Source: Pseudonocardia sp. T1-2H
GTDB taxonomy: Bacteria; Actinomycetota; Actinomycetes; Mycobacteriales; Pseudonocardiaceae
NCBI RefSeq assembly: GCF_038039215.1
Contig: NZ_JBBPCL010000001.1
Span: forward strand, 2,666,001 to 2,730,000
Direction of reading: 5' to 3'
Length of the DNA stretch: 64,000 bases
Below the pieces are notes generated by a model. The model worked only from the letters and a program-made list of their open reading frames with translations, did no database searches and had not been told where the DNA came from. Of this stretch, positions 1-8,584 are shown in pieces. The position numbers were made by a program, and so were the translations under genes. The number at the start of each line of letters is the position of its first letter. The first letter of the stretch is position 1.

Positions 1-105
1 CCCAACTCTCCGATCGGCAGCGGAGACATATTCCCGCAGCCAATCCTGTACCAGTCTGAGGTACTCCTCAGAATATTCGTCCTCCATCATGGCCGGCTTC
101 TTCAT
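1..105 (-). CDS. Hypothetical protein, partial (runs off the window)
   Basis: Reading the minus strand from the ATG at 105 gives an open frame that begins MKKPAMMEDEYSEEYLRL and is still open at the window edge (35 codons). A GGAGGG box lies seven bases before the ATG, which supports this start over the nested Met codons. The codons (GAA, TAT, TCT, AGA) are AT-richer than those of most genes here. It follows the dioxygenase gene on the same strand after a 159-base gap and may be its operon partner. Too little is visible to assign a family. Confidence 0.6.
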   Translation of the reverse strand, partial: MKKPAMMEDEYSEEYLRLVQDWLREYVSAADRRVG

Positions 106-264
106 GGCGCAGCCCTCCCTCGGACGTGACGCATCGCTGTCACGCCCTCTTGCCTCAGAACCCTCGTGCGAGCGGCCCAGCCCTTTCATGCATGCCGATC
201 TGCTCGGTCCCTATGTGCTGTCGACGCAGTCAGGAAGCGGGACGTTCAACCAGCTGCGGTGTGA

Positions 265-1239
265 CTATCCGGTCTGTCCGGCGGGTGCTTCGTGGAAGCG
301 CAGACGCAGGAGATGGCGCTGCGGATCGGTGAACGCGGTGCGCCCGTGCAACGCGATGTGGTTGTTGATGATCAGGAGTCCGTCGGTGGGGATGACCAGC
401 CGGATCTCGTCGGCTCCGTGCTCGAGCAACTCGATCAGAGTGTCGAGCGCCTTGCGTATCTCGGGAGTTCCGCATTCCGGGTGCGCGGCGATTCCACGGC
501 GAATCCCACCCTGCCGCCAGCGCCACATCGGTTCGTCGGAGAGAACCGGCGCGTACAGGTATCCGTCCGGGCTGACGTCGCTGTACGGGCGGAATGCTCG
601 CGGGATGCGCCTCGGCAACTTCGTCTCGGTCAGGAGCTGAACCGCCGCGCTCCCTTCTGGGGTCTCCTCGAGCTGCTTCTTGAGGACTCGACCGTCACGG
701 AGCAGCGAAACTCCACCCCCGCATCGAGCAGCCAGCACCGAATACAGCAGGAAGAAATGCTCCGGGACGGGCAGAGACCCGTTGTCGGTGTGATATTGGG
801 CTTCACGGTCATTTTCCGAGAAGCTCGTGTGGCCCGACGACCCCTCTCCGCGGTTCCGGACGTCCCACAACACGTTGTCGAACGGGATGTTCGCGGTCGG
901 GTCCCCCAGCAGCACGGCGAGCGCGAAGACACCCTTGCGCTTGTCGTCGATCTCCAGTCCGCCCAGGCCCAGTTCCGGGATCAGAACCGCACACACCTGG
1001 TCCTCGTTGAATGCCCGGCGGACCCTGTCGGTGAGCACGGTGAGCTGGGGGGCGACCTCACGCAACCGCGTCCGCAAGCCGGTGGGATCGCGCGGAGGAG
1101 TCAGCGCCTCACCCGCGACATCGGCTCCGTAGTGGTCGACCAGCGCGGCCCTGATGGCCTCCATCTCCGTAGCCCACCACGATCGCTCGCTGCTCGTCTC
1201 GAACTGGACGACGCTCCTGGATGGCGCGGTCGTCGTCAT
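265..1239 (-). CDS. Fe(II)/2-oxoglutarate-dependent dioxygenase, TauD/clavaminate-synthase-like
   Basis: The product is 324 aa. It looks like the clavaminate-synthase-like branch of TauD/TfdA enzymes, which includes asparagine and arginine hydroxylases (AsnO, VioC, OrfP). The facial triad is visible as H150 and D152 in YHTDNGS and H298 in ALHGRTAF. Arg residues in HLLRLRF (about 312-314) suit 2-oxoglutarate binding. The ATG at 1239 is preferred over the in-frame Met ten codons upstream because GGAGGT sits eight bases before it. By family, such enzymes hydroxylate free or carrier-bound amino acids in natural-product pathways. No carrier or NRPS gene is visible, so the substrate is unknown. It shares strand with the partial gene downstream. 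Confidence 0.87.
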   Translation of the reverse strand: MTTTAPSRSVVQFETSSERSWWATEMEAIRAALVDHYGADVAGEALTPPRDPTGLRTRLREVAPQLTVLTDRVRRAFNEDQVCAVLIPELGLGGLEIDDKRKGVFALAVLLGDPTANIPFDNVLWDVRNRGEGSSGHTSFSENDREAQYHTDNGSLPVPEHFFLLYSVLAARCGGGVSLLRDGRVLKKQLEETPEGSAAVQLLTETKLPRRIPRAFRPYSDVSPDGYLYAPVLSDEPMWRWRQGGIRRGIAAHPECGTPEIRKALDTLIELLEHGADEIRLVIPTDGLLIINNHIALHGRTAFTDPQRHLLRLRFHEAPAGQTG

Positions 1240-1304
1240 GTGAGTTACCTCCGAAATCTCGAACCCCAATCTCGAGTCCGGCGACCACCGTCATCTGCCG
1301 GATC

Positions 1305-2621
1305 TCACGCTTTCCCGGTTCGGGGCGGCTGTAGGAGCGGAACTGCCGCCGCTGCCGGAGCGCCCGCTGCTCGGCGGCATCCGCGGTCGCCGGCGTTCCT
1401 GTGTTCGAACTGCTGACCGGGCGAGTTCGAATGCAGCGTCGGTGACCGGGCTCGGGCGAGGTCGGCAAGCCGCTTCTCAGGTGCGTCCACCGGTCCACCG
1501 GGGTGTGCGCGGGCGGCTCGGGAGAGGTCGTTGTTGCTGATGCCGAGGTGGATGCCGTGTTCGGCCATGGCGGCCACGACGTGGGGGGCGAGGGCGGGGT
1601 CGGCTCGGGCCATGGCGGCCACGAGCCTGGAGAAGTGGCGCCGTTCGCGGACGGCGTCATCGATCAGGCCTACCGGGTTCTCGCGTCCGGCCAGTTCCAG
1701 CCCCCGCAGCAGCAGGGTGTCGAAGCGGGTGGGGTCGGCGCCGGTGTCGGTGACGCGTTGGCGGGCGCTCCAGCACGCGGAGGCCCAGATCGTGCCGTCG
1801 GCGTGGGGGTCGCTGTGGGGCCCGCCCCGGAAGTGGGCCATCGTCCAGCGGGGGTCGAGCTTGCGGCGTCGTTGTTCGGTCTGCGCGATGTTGTGGCGGT
1901 GCCAGCCGTAGATGTCGGGGGTGCCCAGCAGCATCGCAGTGATCGCATCGGAGGTGCCTTCGTCCAGGGCGATCTTCTTGTTGGCCTGCTGCCGGGGCGG
2001 GCGCAGCCGGTTGAGCCGGAAGTCCGCGGTGTGCCTGCACACGTGGTGGCCGACCTCGTGACAGACGATGGCGGGGTTGTGTGCGGGCGCACGGAAATAC
2101 AGGTCGGTGCCGGGGTCGGCGACGAACCCCGCGCCGCCACTCAGATGCACCTCCCCGTCCGAGTTGGACGGGTCTGCGTCGACCCCCACCCCCGGGCCGG
2201 GCAGCCGGTAGTGTCCGCCACTCCACCGGCGGAGCTGCTCGTGCATCCCGATGCGCACCACCAGACGCGGCAGCGGATGCCCCAGCAGCCCGGTGACATA
2301 CCGCAGCGCCCGCTGGGTGTGAAAGGCCGCGTTGACCACCCCGAACGCCCGTGCCGCCCGGTCGGCCGCCGCACCGGCCGACGGACCACCCCCGGCCGAA
2401 GGGTCGAACACCAACGCTCCGCCGAGCCCGCAGCCGGTGAACAACGCTCCGCCGCGCTCGTCGCGGACCGTGGCCTCGGGCAACACCACGTGCGCCGACC
2501 CGACCTCGAGGACATCCAGTTCGACCTCCCCGAGCCGCCCGGGCCCGGCCCGGCCCTCAGACCGGTTGCGCCCGTCAGAGCAGCCGCGCCGGTCGGGGAG
2601 GTAGACCGCGGCGCGGGTCAT
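1305..2621 (-). CDS. Putative gluzincin-like zinc metallopeptidase, function unknown
   Basis: The product is 438 aa. The zinc motif HEVGH is at about 188-192 (in CHEVGHHVCRH), with a likely third ligand E221 in ALDEGTSD, the arrangement of gluzincin peptidases. The N-terminal ~170 residues match no family I know. There is no signal peptide or clear membrane segment, so it is probably cytoplasmic. The ATG at 2621 overlaps the stop of the upstream P-loop gene by four bases (ATGA), so the two are translationally coupled. The frame continues upstream of 2621, but that part is a GC-rich shadow of the neighbour. The C-terminal ~60 residues are low-complexity, Ala/Arg/Pro-rich. The substrate cannot be inferred. 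Confidence 0.8.
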   Translation of the reverse strand: MTRAAVYLPDRRGCSDGRNRSEGRAGPGRLGEVELDVLEVGSAHVVLPEATVRDERGGALFTGCGLGGALVFDPSAGGGPSAGAAADRAARAFGVVNAAFHTQRALRYVTGLLGHPLPRLVVRIGMHEQLRRWSGGHYRLPGPGVGVDADPSNSDGEVHLSGGAGFVADPGTDLYFRAPAHNPAIVCHEVGHHVCRHTADFRLNRLRPPRQQANKKIALDEGTSDAITAMLLGTPDIYGWHRHNIAQTEQRRRKLDPRWTMAHFRGGPHSDPHADGTIWASACWSARQRVTDTGADPTRFDTLLLRGLELAGRENPVGLIDDAVRERRHFSRLVAAMARADPALAPHVVAAMAEHGIHLGISNNDLSRAARAHPGGPVDAPEKRLADLARARSPTLHSNSPGQQFEHRNAGDRGCRRAAGAPAAAAVPLLQPPRTGKA

Positions 2622-3637
2622 GCCGTGACCGCCGCACAGCTCAAAAGTTCCAGCGCACCACCGGCGATCAGCTCTTGCGGCGACAACACCGGAAGCCCGG
2701 TCGCCGCCGCCGCTTCCCGCGACGCCAACGGGCTCGCGGTCACCAACCCACTCACCGCCCGCACCGGGGCGCCGAGATCTGCCATGATCCCGACTCCGGC
2801 CACGGCGCTGAGCGCATCGGCGACCGCCAGCACCACCCCGTCCGCGAACCCCACCAAACCTGCGGCCAACCCCCGGGTCTCCTGTTGCAACAACCCGTCG
2901 GCGATCTCCAACACCACTACCGACGCACCACGCCCGACCAGTGCGTCCCGGATCCCGACCATCGTGGCCCGCAACCGCTGCGGCGGATAACCGAACGTCG
3001 ACGCCATCCCGAAATCCAGGAAATCCACGATCTCGGCCGCCCCGGCGTCCTGATACATCCACCGGTCCTTCCCGCTTCCGGAACCGGTGACCTTGCCCGC
3101 CCCCACCCGCAACCCGGCGCGTGACCACCCCTGCACCAACGCCGCGGCCGTCGTGGTTTTCCCCGCCCCCATCGACGAACCCACCACCACGAACGTGCCC
3201 AACTCCGCCCGCGCCGACACGGGCGCCGCCATCGCACATCCGTCCATCGACAACGGCCGACCGGAACGATCGGCCAACAAGCCCAGCACCTCCAGGACCG
3301 TGGGCTCACCACGCCGCGCGTGCGCCGAGGCCACCCGCCCGACCACCCCGCCCGCGGTCAACAGGTGCGCCACAGTCCCCGTCGGCAGATACCCCTCGTA
3401 GTAATCGGTCGCATACCGATTTCCGAACCCCCCCGTCACCACATCTCCCGGATACAGCCGGACCTGCCGGCCATTCGTGTCCTCGATATGATCATGAGCC
3501 CGCACGTCCATCACCCTGGCCGCCACGAGATCCCCCAACCGCGGCTCACGGTCAAGACTCCCCAGCCCGACCGCCCCACGATCAGCCACCCTGCGGGTGA
3601 CATAACTCCATTTGGCATCCAAGAGCTGTTGCATCAT
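2618..3637 (-). CDS. P-loop NTPase resembling the DUF1611 kinase-like domain
   Basis: The product is 339 aa from the ATG at 3637; the ATG at 3634 is equally possible. A Walker A loop GSSMGAGKT lies at about 153-161, followed by a KVTGSGSGKDRWMYQDAGA segment typical of DUF1611-like and dethiobiotin-synthetase-like P-loop folds. A hydrophobic strand ending VVLEIADGLLQ looks like Walker B. The N-terminal ~145 residues form a separate domain (RLYPGDVVTGGFGNRYATDYYEG). The frame extends to 3742, but that extension has no ribosome site and poor coding character. The gene is coupled by ATGA overlap to the metallopeptidase-like gene, which suggests a joint role. The reaction is unknown. Confidence 0.75.
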   Translation of the reverse strand: MMQQLLDAKWSYVTRRVADRGAVGLGSLDREPRLGDLVAARVMDVRAHDHIEDTNGRQVRLYPGDVVTGGFGNRYATDYYEGYLPTGTVAHLLTAGGVVGRVASAHARRGEPTVLEVLGLLADRSGRPLSMDGCAMAAPVSARAELGTFVVVGSSMGAGKTTTAAALVQGWSRAGLRVGAGKVTGSGSGKDRWMYQDAGAAEIVDFLDFGMASTFGYPPQRLRATMVGIRDALVGRGASVVVLEIADGLLQQETRGLAAGLVGFADGVVLAVADALSAVAGVGIMADLGAPVRAVSGLVTASPLASREAAAATGLPVLSPQELIAGGALELLSCAAVTA

Positions 3638-3849
3638 TAGCCCCCACGCTGGTGCTCGAACCCGATCTCCGAGCTCACGTATGGTCCGTTTTCGCGCTGC
3701 TTGCCTGCATCGGCCGCGGCCGCTTCGGTGACGTGCGTCCACGTCACCCGACGCGGGTGGCGCCGGAACTAGGCGCTCATAGCCTCGACAGGAGAATCAC
3801 GGTCTCGACGATCCCGGCGGCCGCACCCACCGACTGCCCGAGATCGTTT

Positions 3850-3879
3850 CGTGCATCGTCTATGCGTGCATCGTCTATG
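3850..3879. repeat. Perfect tandem duplication, 15-base unit x2
   Basis: The unit CGTGCATCGTCTATG occurs at 3850-3864 and again directly at 3865-3879. A fresh tandem duplication in non-coding DNA fits replication slippage in a sequence no longer under selection. Confidence 0.9.
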
Positions 3880-4126
3880 TCGGACGGTGTGCCGGTCGTC
3901 GGTCAACCGGTAGCGACTGCAGGCCATCGACCTGTACGCCGAGCACGACGAAACCCGTACGAGGGCTGTGACACGGCCTGTCCCGTCCCGCCCGCGCGAA
4001 GCATGGATCAATTCACGAGGAGCCACGCCAGTCGCCCATTGCTGATTCCCTCACCTTCTGTTGCAGAACAGGAACGCGGTCACGGTCCTGTGCGGCGGCC
4101 TCGGTCGAGCTCCTCGGGCCATAGGC

Positions 4127-4154
4127 GCTTCAGCCCTACCGCTTCAGCCCTACC
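4127..4154. repeat. Perfect tandem duplication, 14-base unit x2
   Basis: The unit GCTTCAGCCCTACC occurs at 4127-4140 and again at 4141-4154. Its length is not a multiple of three, so it would break any frame crossing it. Confidence 0.9.
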
Positions 4155-4546
4155 GGGTCCTCGGGGAACATCGCCCTCGCGCTGCCACCGGTAGACAGCC
4201 GGTGGGCGGGCCGCAGCGTTTCGCGTCGTGTCCGGCGCTACCCGGTTGCGCGCTCCTCGCCCCGAACGATGCACAGCGACCACACTGGGTGCTAATGCGA
4301 ACGCGAGGGGTCGCCACGCCAACCGAGCGACGCCCCCTCGCCACAGAGGGCGGACGCTCTCGACGTCGGTCTCGATCGGCGAACCTGACCTGGTGCGGGG
4401 TCCGGCCGGCTCATCCCGCCGTGGTCCTCGAAGGTCTCCGCGGGGAGATCCGACGCCGCTGCCGACGTGCCCGACGTCAGCCGGAACGGGCGGAAGTGGC
4501 CGGCGGGCGATGCTGCACAGCACGGTGACCGGCGCCGGACACACGA

Positions 4547-4579
4547 GCGGGCCGAACCCCGCTGAGGGATTCGGCCCGC
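4547..4579 (-). terminator. Intrinsic-terminator-like hairpin after the csbD-like gene
   Basis: A perfect 10-base stem, GCGGGCCGAA at 4547-4556 pairing with TTCGGCCCGC at 4570-4579, encloses a 13-base loop. It begins 12 bases past the stop codon of the minus-strand CsbD-like gene. There is no U-tract, as is common for actinobacterial terminators. Confidence 0.65.
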
Positions 4580-4590
4580 TGGTGGGGTCG

Positions 4591-4776
4591 CTACTTGTCG
4601 ACGATGTTCTTGGCGGCGTCCTTGAGCTTCTCGCCAGCCTGCTTGATGTTGCCGGACGCCTGGTCGGCCTTGCCCTCGGCCTCGAGGCCCTCGTCGTCGG
4701 TGGCGTTGCCCACGCCCTCCTTGGCCTTGCCCTTCAGCTCCTCGGCCTTGTTGTCGATCTTGTCGTCGAGTCCCAT
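4591..4776 (-). CDS. CsbD-family stress-response protein
   Basis: The product is a 61-aa, highly charged, Lys/Glu/Asp/Ala-rich protein that starts MGLDDKIDNKAEELKGKAKE, the CsbD signature, and has the usual family length. It is probably a small, helical or disordered cytoplasmic protein. CsbD members are induced by general stress; their molecular role is unclear. AGGAGGG just upstream of the ATG at 4776 fixes the start, ruling out the longer in-frame extension. It stands alone between degenerate stretches and ends at its own hairpin, so it is likely monocistronic. Confidence 0.9.
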   Translation of the reverse strand: MGLDDKIDNKAEELKGKAKEGVGNATDDEGLEAEGKADQASGNIKQAGEKLKDAAKNIVDK

Positions 4777-4984
4777 CGTGGTCCCTCCTTGAAGACGTGG
4801 TGGCCGCGCTGGACGCGGGAGGGTGCGTCCCCGACGGCCGGGCCATGGTGGTTCCCGCGGTCGGCGAGCGACAAACGTGCTCCGGCGGCCGGGCCCGGGA
4901 TGCGACGTGTGCAGGACGGGCGTCGACGATCCGGCACTCTCGGCGGCGGACGGGCTCGCCCCGGCCCGAGGGAAGTGCGCTTGC

Positions 4985-5332
4985 AGGCGCGATCGCTGGT
5001 GTCCGACCTCTTCGGTGACCACCTGCGCTACCGGGATGGGGGGTCCTGGGACTGGGACATCAGCCGTGACCCGGCGACGTGGTCGGAAGGCATACGGGCT
5101 CTACGGACTCCCGCAGACGGCGGCGCACACCCTGGAGGCAGCGCTGCGATGCGTGCACGCCGACCATCGGGCGACGGTGGCCGCGGCGGTCAGGTGGGCG
5201 CTGGCGTCGGGCCACGCCCATGCCGCCGGCCACCGGATCGTGCGTCCGGACGGCGATCCGGCGGCTGGACTCGGCGGGCCGGACCTTCACGGGGAGGACG
5301 GTGTACCGCAACGGATGCGGAGTCTGACCTGA
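4985..5332 (+). pseudogene. Shattered PAS-domain (PAS_3-like) sensor gene remnant
   Basis: Pieces of a PAS fold appear in order but in three frames. SLVSDLFGDHLRYRDGGSWD and WDISRDPATWSEGIRAL lie in the first, YGLPQTAAHTLEAALRCVHA and a RIVRPDGD run in the second, and RRLDSAGRTFTG then EDGVPQRM in alternating frames near 5265-5320. Joined, they resemble the second half of a PAS_3 domain of the kind found in actinobacterial GAF/PAS signalling proteins. At least two frameshifts, the missing start and the missing downstream domains make it non-functional. Confidence 0.72.
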
Positions 5333-5334
5333 GA

Positions 5335-5687
5335 CGTCACCGATCGCCGGCAGAGCCCGAACGCCAGGTGGTACGCCGCGACGCGGTGGTGGCGCGCGAC
5401 CCGACTCCGGTTTAACCCGATCGGGTAGTTCCGGTCAAGGTTGCCCACTCGCAGCTGCGGATGGAATTGATGATTGACGCCGCATCTACGGCGACCGATG
5501 GAGGCCGCCAGGGCGGCTACCTGCGCATTCTCGCCCGTCGGCCCCGTCGGCGTTTGTCAAGTGCGACATTCCGCTCGGACGGCTCGACGTAACTGTCGAA
5601 CGGTCACGCCGTTGGGCGGGGCACACAGTCTTTCGGCAGGGCCCGCTCCCCCCTTCGCGGCCCGCCGGTAGGTCGGAGAGGACAACG
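5335..5687 (+). other. Intergenic region upstream of the Mo-hydroxylase genes
   Basis: About 350 bases without a credible gene. It contains the perfect palindrome ACCCGATCGGGT at 5415-5426, a possible operator, and ends in the GGAGAGGACAACG leader of the oxidoreductase gene. No confident -35/-10 pair was seen. Confidence 0.4.
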
Positions 5688-8045
5688 ATGCCCGCTCATC
5701 GCGCGCCCACCACGCGGCGGAGCCCGGACGAGAAGGCCGGTCTGGGACGCCACGTCGCCAGCCGGCGACGGTTCCTCGGCTACCTGATTGCCGCACCCAC
5801 GCTCGTCGTGGCCGCCGAGCTCACCCGGGAGTCGCTCTGGGGTCCTTCGGAGGCCTCCGCCGCCTCGATCCCGTCGGGCCCCCAGACGCCGGAGCTCTAC
5901 GACCTCCTCGACACGCTCCGCGACGCGGCGCGCCCGACGGCGAACCTGATCCGGATCGAGGTGAACCGCGACGGCACCGTGTCCTTCGCGCTGCCCCGGT
6001 CCGACAACGGGCAGGGGATCATCACCTCGACCCAGATGATCATCGCCGAGGAGATGGGCCTCGAGGTCGACCAGGTGAAGGTCACCCTGGCCGACGCACG
6101 CCCCGAGCTGCTGTTCAACCAGATCACGGGCGGCTCGAGCACCACGTTCGCCACCTACACGCCGATCCGGGTGGCGGCCGCGCTCGCCCACGGCCAGCTG
6201 TTGAAGGCGGCGGCCGCGGAGCTGGGGCAGGACGTCGCCGTGCTGACCAGCCGCAGTGGCGTGATCACGGGGGCGAGCGGCCGGTCGTTGCCGTTCAGCG
6301 CGCTGGCCGAGAAGGCTGCCAACCAGGTGACCGAGCAGGTCGAGGTCACGCTGAAGCCGAAGGAAGACTTCCGGATCATCGGGAAGTCGCAGAACAAGAC
6401 CGACGCCCGCGCCATCGTGACGGGCAAGAAGACCTTCGCCACCGACCTGCAGATCCCGGACGCGCTTCCGACGGTGATCTGCCGGGCGCCCGACCTCAAC
6501 GGCTACCCCGAGGACGTCGACAACATCGACGAGGTCCGCTCGATGCCGGGCGTCACCGACGTCGAGATGGTCGGCACGGGGGTGGCGGTGCGGGCGAAGA
6601 CGTTCGGGCAGGCCATCGACGGCGTCAACGCGCTGCGGGTGCAGTGGGCGGCGGGCACCGTGGCGGGCGAGAACGACGAGTCGGTGCTCGCGCAGGTCAA
6701 GAAGGGCGAGCTCCCGCTGGCCGTGCCGGCGGCGGGCGGTACGACGGTCGAGGGCTCCTTCACGTTCTACTTCCGGAGCAACAGCTCGCTGGAGACCAAC
6801 TGCGCCATCGCCGACGTCCGCTCGGACCGGGCCGAGATCTGGGGCCCGATGAAGAACCCGATCGCGGCCCAGGCCGAGATCGCGAAGAAGGTCGGGCTGC
6901 CCTCGAGCGCGGTGACCGTGCACGTCACCGAGGGCGGCGGCTCGTTCGGGCGCAAGCTGTTCTTCGACGCCGCGCTGGAGGCGGCCGAGGTGTCGAAGAA
7001 GATGGGCAAGCCCGTCAAGCTGATGTGGACCCGCGCCGACGACTCCCGCCAGGGCCGCGTCCACCCGCTGGCCACCACGCGGGTCCGCGCGTCGGTCGCC
7101 GCCGACTCGGTCCTCAGCTTCGAGCTGCGCCACACCAGCGTCGCCACCGAGGTCAGCCCGGGCCTCGGGGAGCCGATCACGGCCGCGGTGTTCAAGACGC
7201 CCGTGCTCGGCAACCTCAGCCTCTCGGAGAGCATCTTCGAGCTGACCCAGGTGACGCCCTACAACTTCGGTGTGTCGACGCGGTTGCTCAACGAGGTCGA
7301 CATGGGATTCAACACCTCCAGCATGCGCAACATCTACTCGCCGGACGTGGCGACCGCGCGGGAGCTGATGGTCGACCAGATCGCGGCGAAGATGGGCAAG
7401 GACCCGTACGAGTTCCGCATGGAGTTCTTCAAGAACGACCGCATGCGGGCCGTGCTGGAGAAGGTGGCCGAGGAGGGCGACTGGGGCCGCTCGATGAAGA
7501 AGGGCACCGCCCAGGGGCTCGGCTTCCACACCGAGTACAAGGGCGTCGCCGCCTGCCTGGTCGAGATCGACTGCCGGCCGGAGACGGTGAACCGGAGGAT
7601 CCGCCAGGGCGTCACCGGTCCGCGCGTGACCAAGGTGACCTACGCCGTCGACGTCGGCCTGGTGATCAACCCGCGCGGGATCGAAGCCCAGATGATGGGC
7701 GGGATCAACGACGCGCTGGCGATGACCCTGACCTCCAGCCTGCACCTGGACGACGGCCACTTCGTCGAGGCCAGCTGGGACAACTACTTCTACACCCGGC
7801 AGTGGAACACCCCGCCGGAGATGAACATCATCGTCATGGACTCGACGGCGGACGAGCCGGGCGGCGTCGGCGAGTTCGGCGTGGCGGCCACCTGCGGCGC
7901 GATCGCCAACGCCTACGCGCGGGCTACCGGGAAGCTCCCGGAGTACTTCCCGATCAACCACAAGGACCCGCTCCCGTTCGAGCCGTACCCGACCGTGCCG
8001 CCGATCCCGCCGTCGCCCACCAACGGCCTCGAGACCACGTACTGA
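5688..8045 (+). CDS. Molybdopterin-dependent oxidoreductase large subunit, isoquinoline 1-oxidoreductase beta type, Tat-exported
   Basis: The product is 785 aa in the xanthine-dehydrogenase/aldehyde-oxidase superfamily. A Tat signal SRRRFLGYLIAAPTLVVAA at about 25-43 predicts export of a folded, cofactor-loaded enzyme. Mo-pterin-binding segments such as GPMKNPIAAQAEIAKK, EGGGSFGRKLF, and the C-terminal GGVGEFGVAATCGAIANAYA follow; the last contains the usual catalytic Glu region. These enzymes hydroxylate N-heterocycles or aldehydes with water as oxygen donor. GGAGAGG precedes the ATG. The [2Fe-2S] subunit follows 10 bases later. No FAD subunit or pcd-type cytochrome gene is adjacent, which matches the two-subunit IorAB layout. 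The true substrate is unknown. Confidence 0.9.
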   Translation: MPAHRAPTTRRSPDEKAGLGRHVASRRRFLGYLIAAPTLVVAAELTRESLWGPSEASAASIPSGPQTPELYDLLDTLRDAARPTANLIRIEVNRDGTVSFALPRSDNGQGIITSTQMIIAEEMGLEVDQVKVTLADARPELLFNQITGGSSTTFATYTPIRVAAALAHGQLLKAAAAELGQDVAVLTSRSGVITGASGRSLPFSALAEKAANQVTEQVEVTLKPKEDFRIIGKSQNKTDARAIVTGKKTFATDLQIPDALPTVICRAPDLNGYPEDVDNIDEVRSMPGVTDVEMVGTGVAVRAKTFGQAIDGVNALRVQWAAGTVAGENDESVLAQVKKGELPLAVPAAGGTTVEGSFTFYFRSNSSLETNCAIADVRSDRAEIWGPMKNPIAAQAEIAKKVGLPSSAVTVHVTEGGGSFGRKLFFDAALEAAEVSKKMGKPVKLMWTRADDSRQGRVHPLATTRVRASVAADSVLSFELRHTSVATEVSPGLGEPITAAVFKTPVLGNLSLSESIFELTQVTPYNFGVSTRLLNEVDMGFNTSSMRNIYSPDVATARELMVDQIAAKMGKDPYEFRMEFFKNDRMRAVLEKVAEEGDWGRSMKKGTAQGLGFHTEYKGVAACLVEIDCRPETVNRRIRQGVTGPRVTKVTYAVDVGLVINPRGIEAQMMGGINDALAMTLTSSLHLDDGHFVEASWDNYFYTRQWNTPPEMNIIVMDSTADEPGGVGEFGVAATCGAIANAYARATGKLPEYFPINHKDPLPFEPYPTVPPIPPSPTNGLETTY

Positions 8046-8055
8046 GGAGCGCGAC

Positions 8056-8526
8056 ATGCCCACGCAGACCTTCAAGCTCAACGGCAAGTCCGTCACCGTC
8101 GACACCGACGACGACGTCCGTCTCCTCTGGGTGATCCGGGACCTGCTCGGCGTCACCGGTCCGAAGTACGGCTGCGGGATCAACGTCTGCAAGGCCTGCA
8201 CCAGCCACATCAACGGCAAGGCGTTCAACCCGTGCTCCGTGCGGGTCTGCGACGTCAAGCCCGACGACGAGGTCACGACGATCGAGGGGCTCGCCGACGG
8301 CGACGAGCTGCACCCGATGCAGCAGGCCTGGATCGACCGGGACGTGGCGCAGTGCGGGTACTGCCAGCCCGGCCAGATCATGGCCGCCGTGGCCAAGGTC
8401 AGGCAGTGCCAGGCCGAGGGCCGCGACGTGGACGAGGACGCGATCGAGGAGATCCGCAACATCTGCCGGTGCGGGACCTACAACCGCATCCGTGAGGCGA
8501 TCAAGGCCGGCGCCGAGAACATGTGA
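8056..8526 (+). CDS. (2Fe-2S)-binding small subunit of the molybdenum hydroxylase (IorA-like)
   Basis: The product is 156 aa. It has the two-cluster layout of xanthine-oxidase-family small subunits. The plant-type ferredoxin cluster uses C40, C45, C48 and C60 (YGCGINVCKACTSHINGKAF and NPC). The second cluster, in the helical C-terminal domain, uses C100, C103, C137 and C139 (AQCGYCQPGQ and ICRCGTY). It passes electrons from the Mo centre to an external acceptor. It has no signal of its own and probably rides the Tat export of the large subunit encoded 10 bases upstream. GAGGAGCGCGAC before the ATG supports the start. Confidence 0.93.
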   Translation: MPTQTFKLNGKSVTVDTDDDVRLLWVIRDLLGVTGPKYGCGINVCKACTSHINGKAFNPCSVRVCDVKPDDEVTTIEGLADGDELHPMQQAWIDRDVAQCGYCQPGQIMAAVAKVRQCQAEGRDVDEDAIEEIRNICRCGTYNRIREAIKAGAENM

Positions 8527-8584
8527 CGCGGGGTCCGGTCGGATCCCGGACCCGACACTGTCGAACGACTCGAAGGATGTACTG

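Larger units (their letters stand above)
3638..4546. other. Gene-poor, degenerate stretch
   Basis: About 900 bases hold no frame I would defend. The overlapping frames on both strands are Arg/Pro/Ala-rich and lack ribosome sites. The stretch contains two perfect short tandem duplications (3850-3879 and 4127-4154) and looks like decaying former coding DNA. A short plus-strand run reading LQAIDLYAEHDETR near 3920-3960 may be a gene remnant, but it is interrupted by stops. Confidence 0.5.

Noticed and set aside
2622..3239. The N-terminal ~200-residue extension of the metallopeptidase frame
   Set aside because: It overlaps the P-loop gene in another frame, is Gly/Arg-rich and lacks motifs; the ATG at 2621 has the coupling overlap.
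4061..4544. Overlapping ~155-codon frames on both strands in the gene-poor gap
   Set aside because: No ribosome site, no domain, atypical residue usage and an internal 14-base tandem duplication.
5604..8462. A 952-codon minus-strand open frame opposite the Mo-hydroxylase
   Set aside because: It is the GC-rich antisense shadow of two strongly supported genes; composition is Arg/Gly/His-rich with no family motifs or ribosome site.
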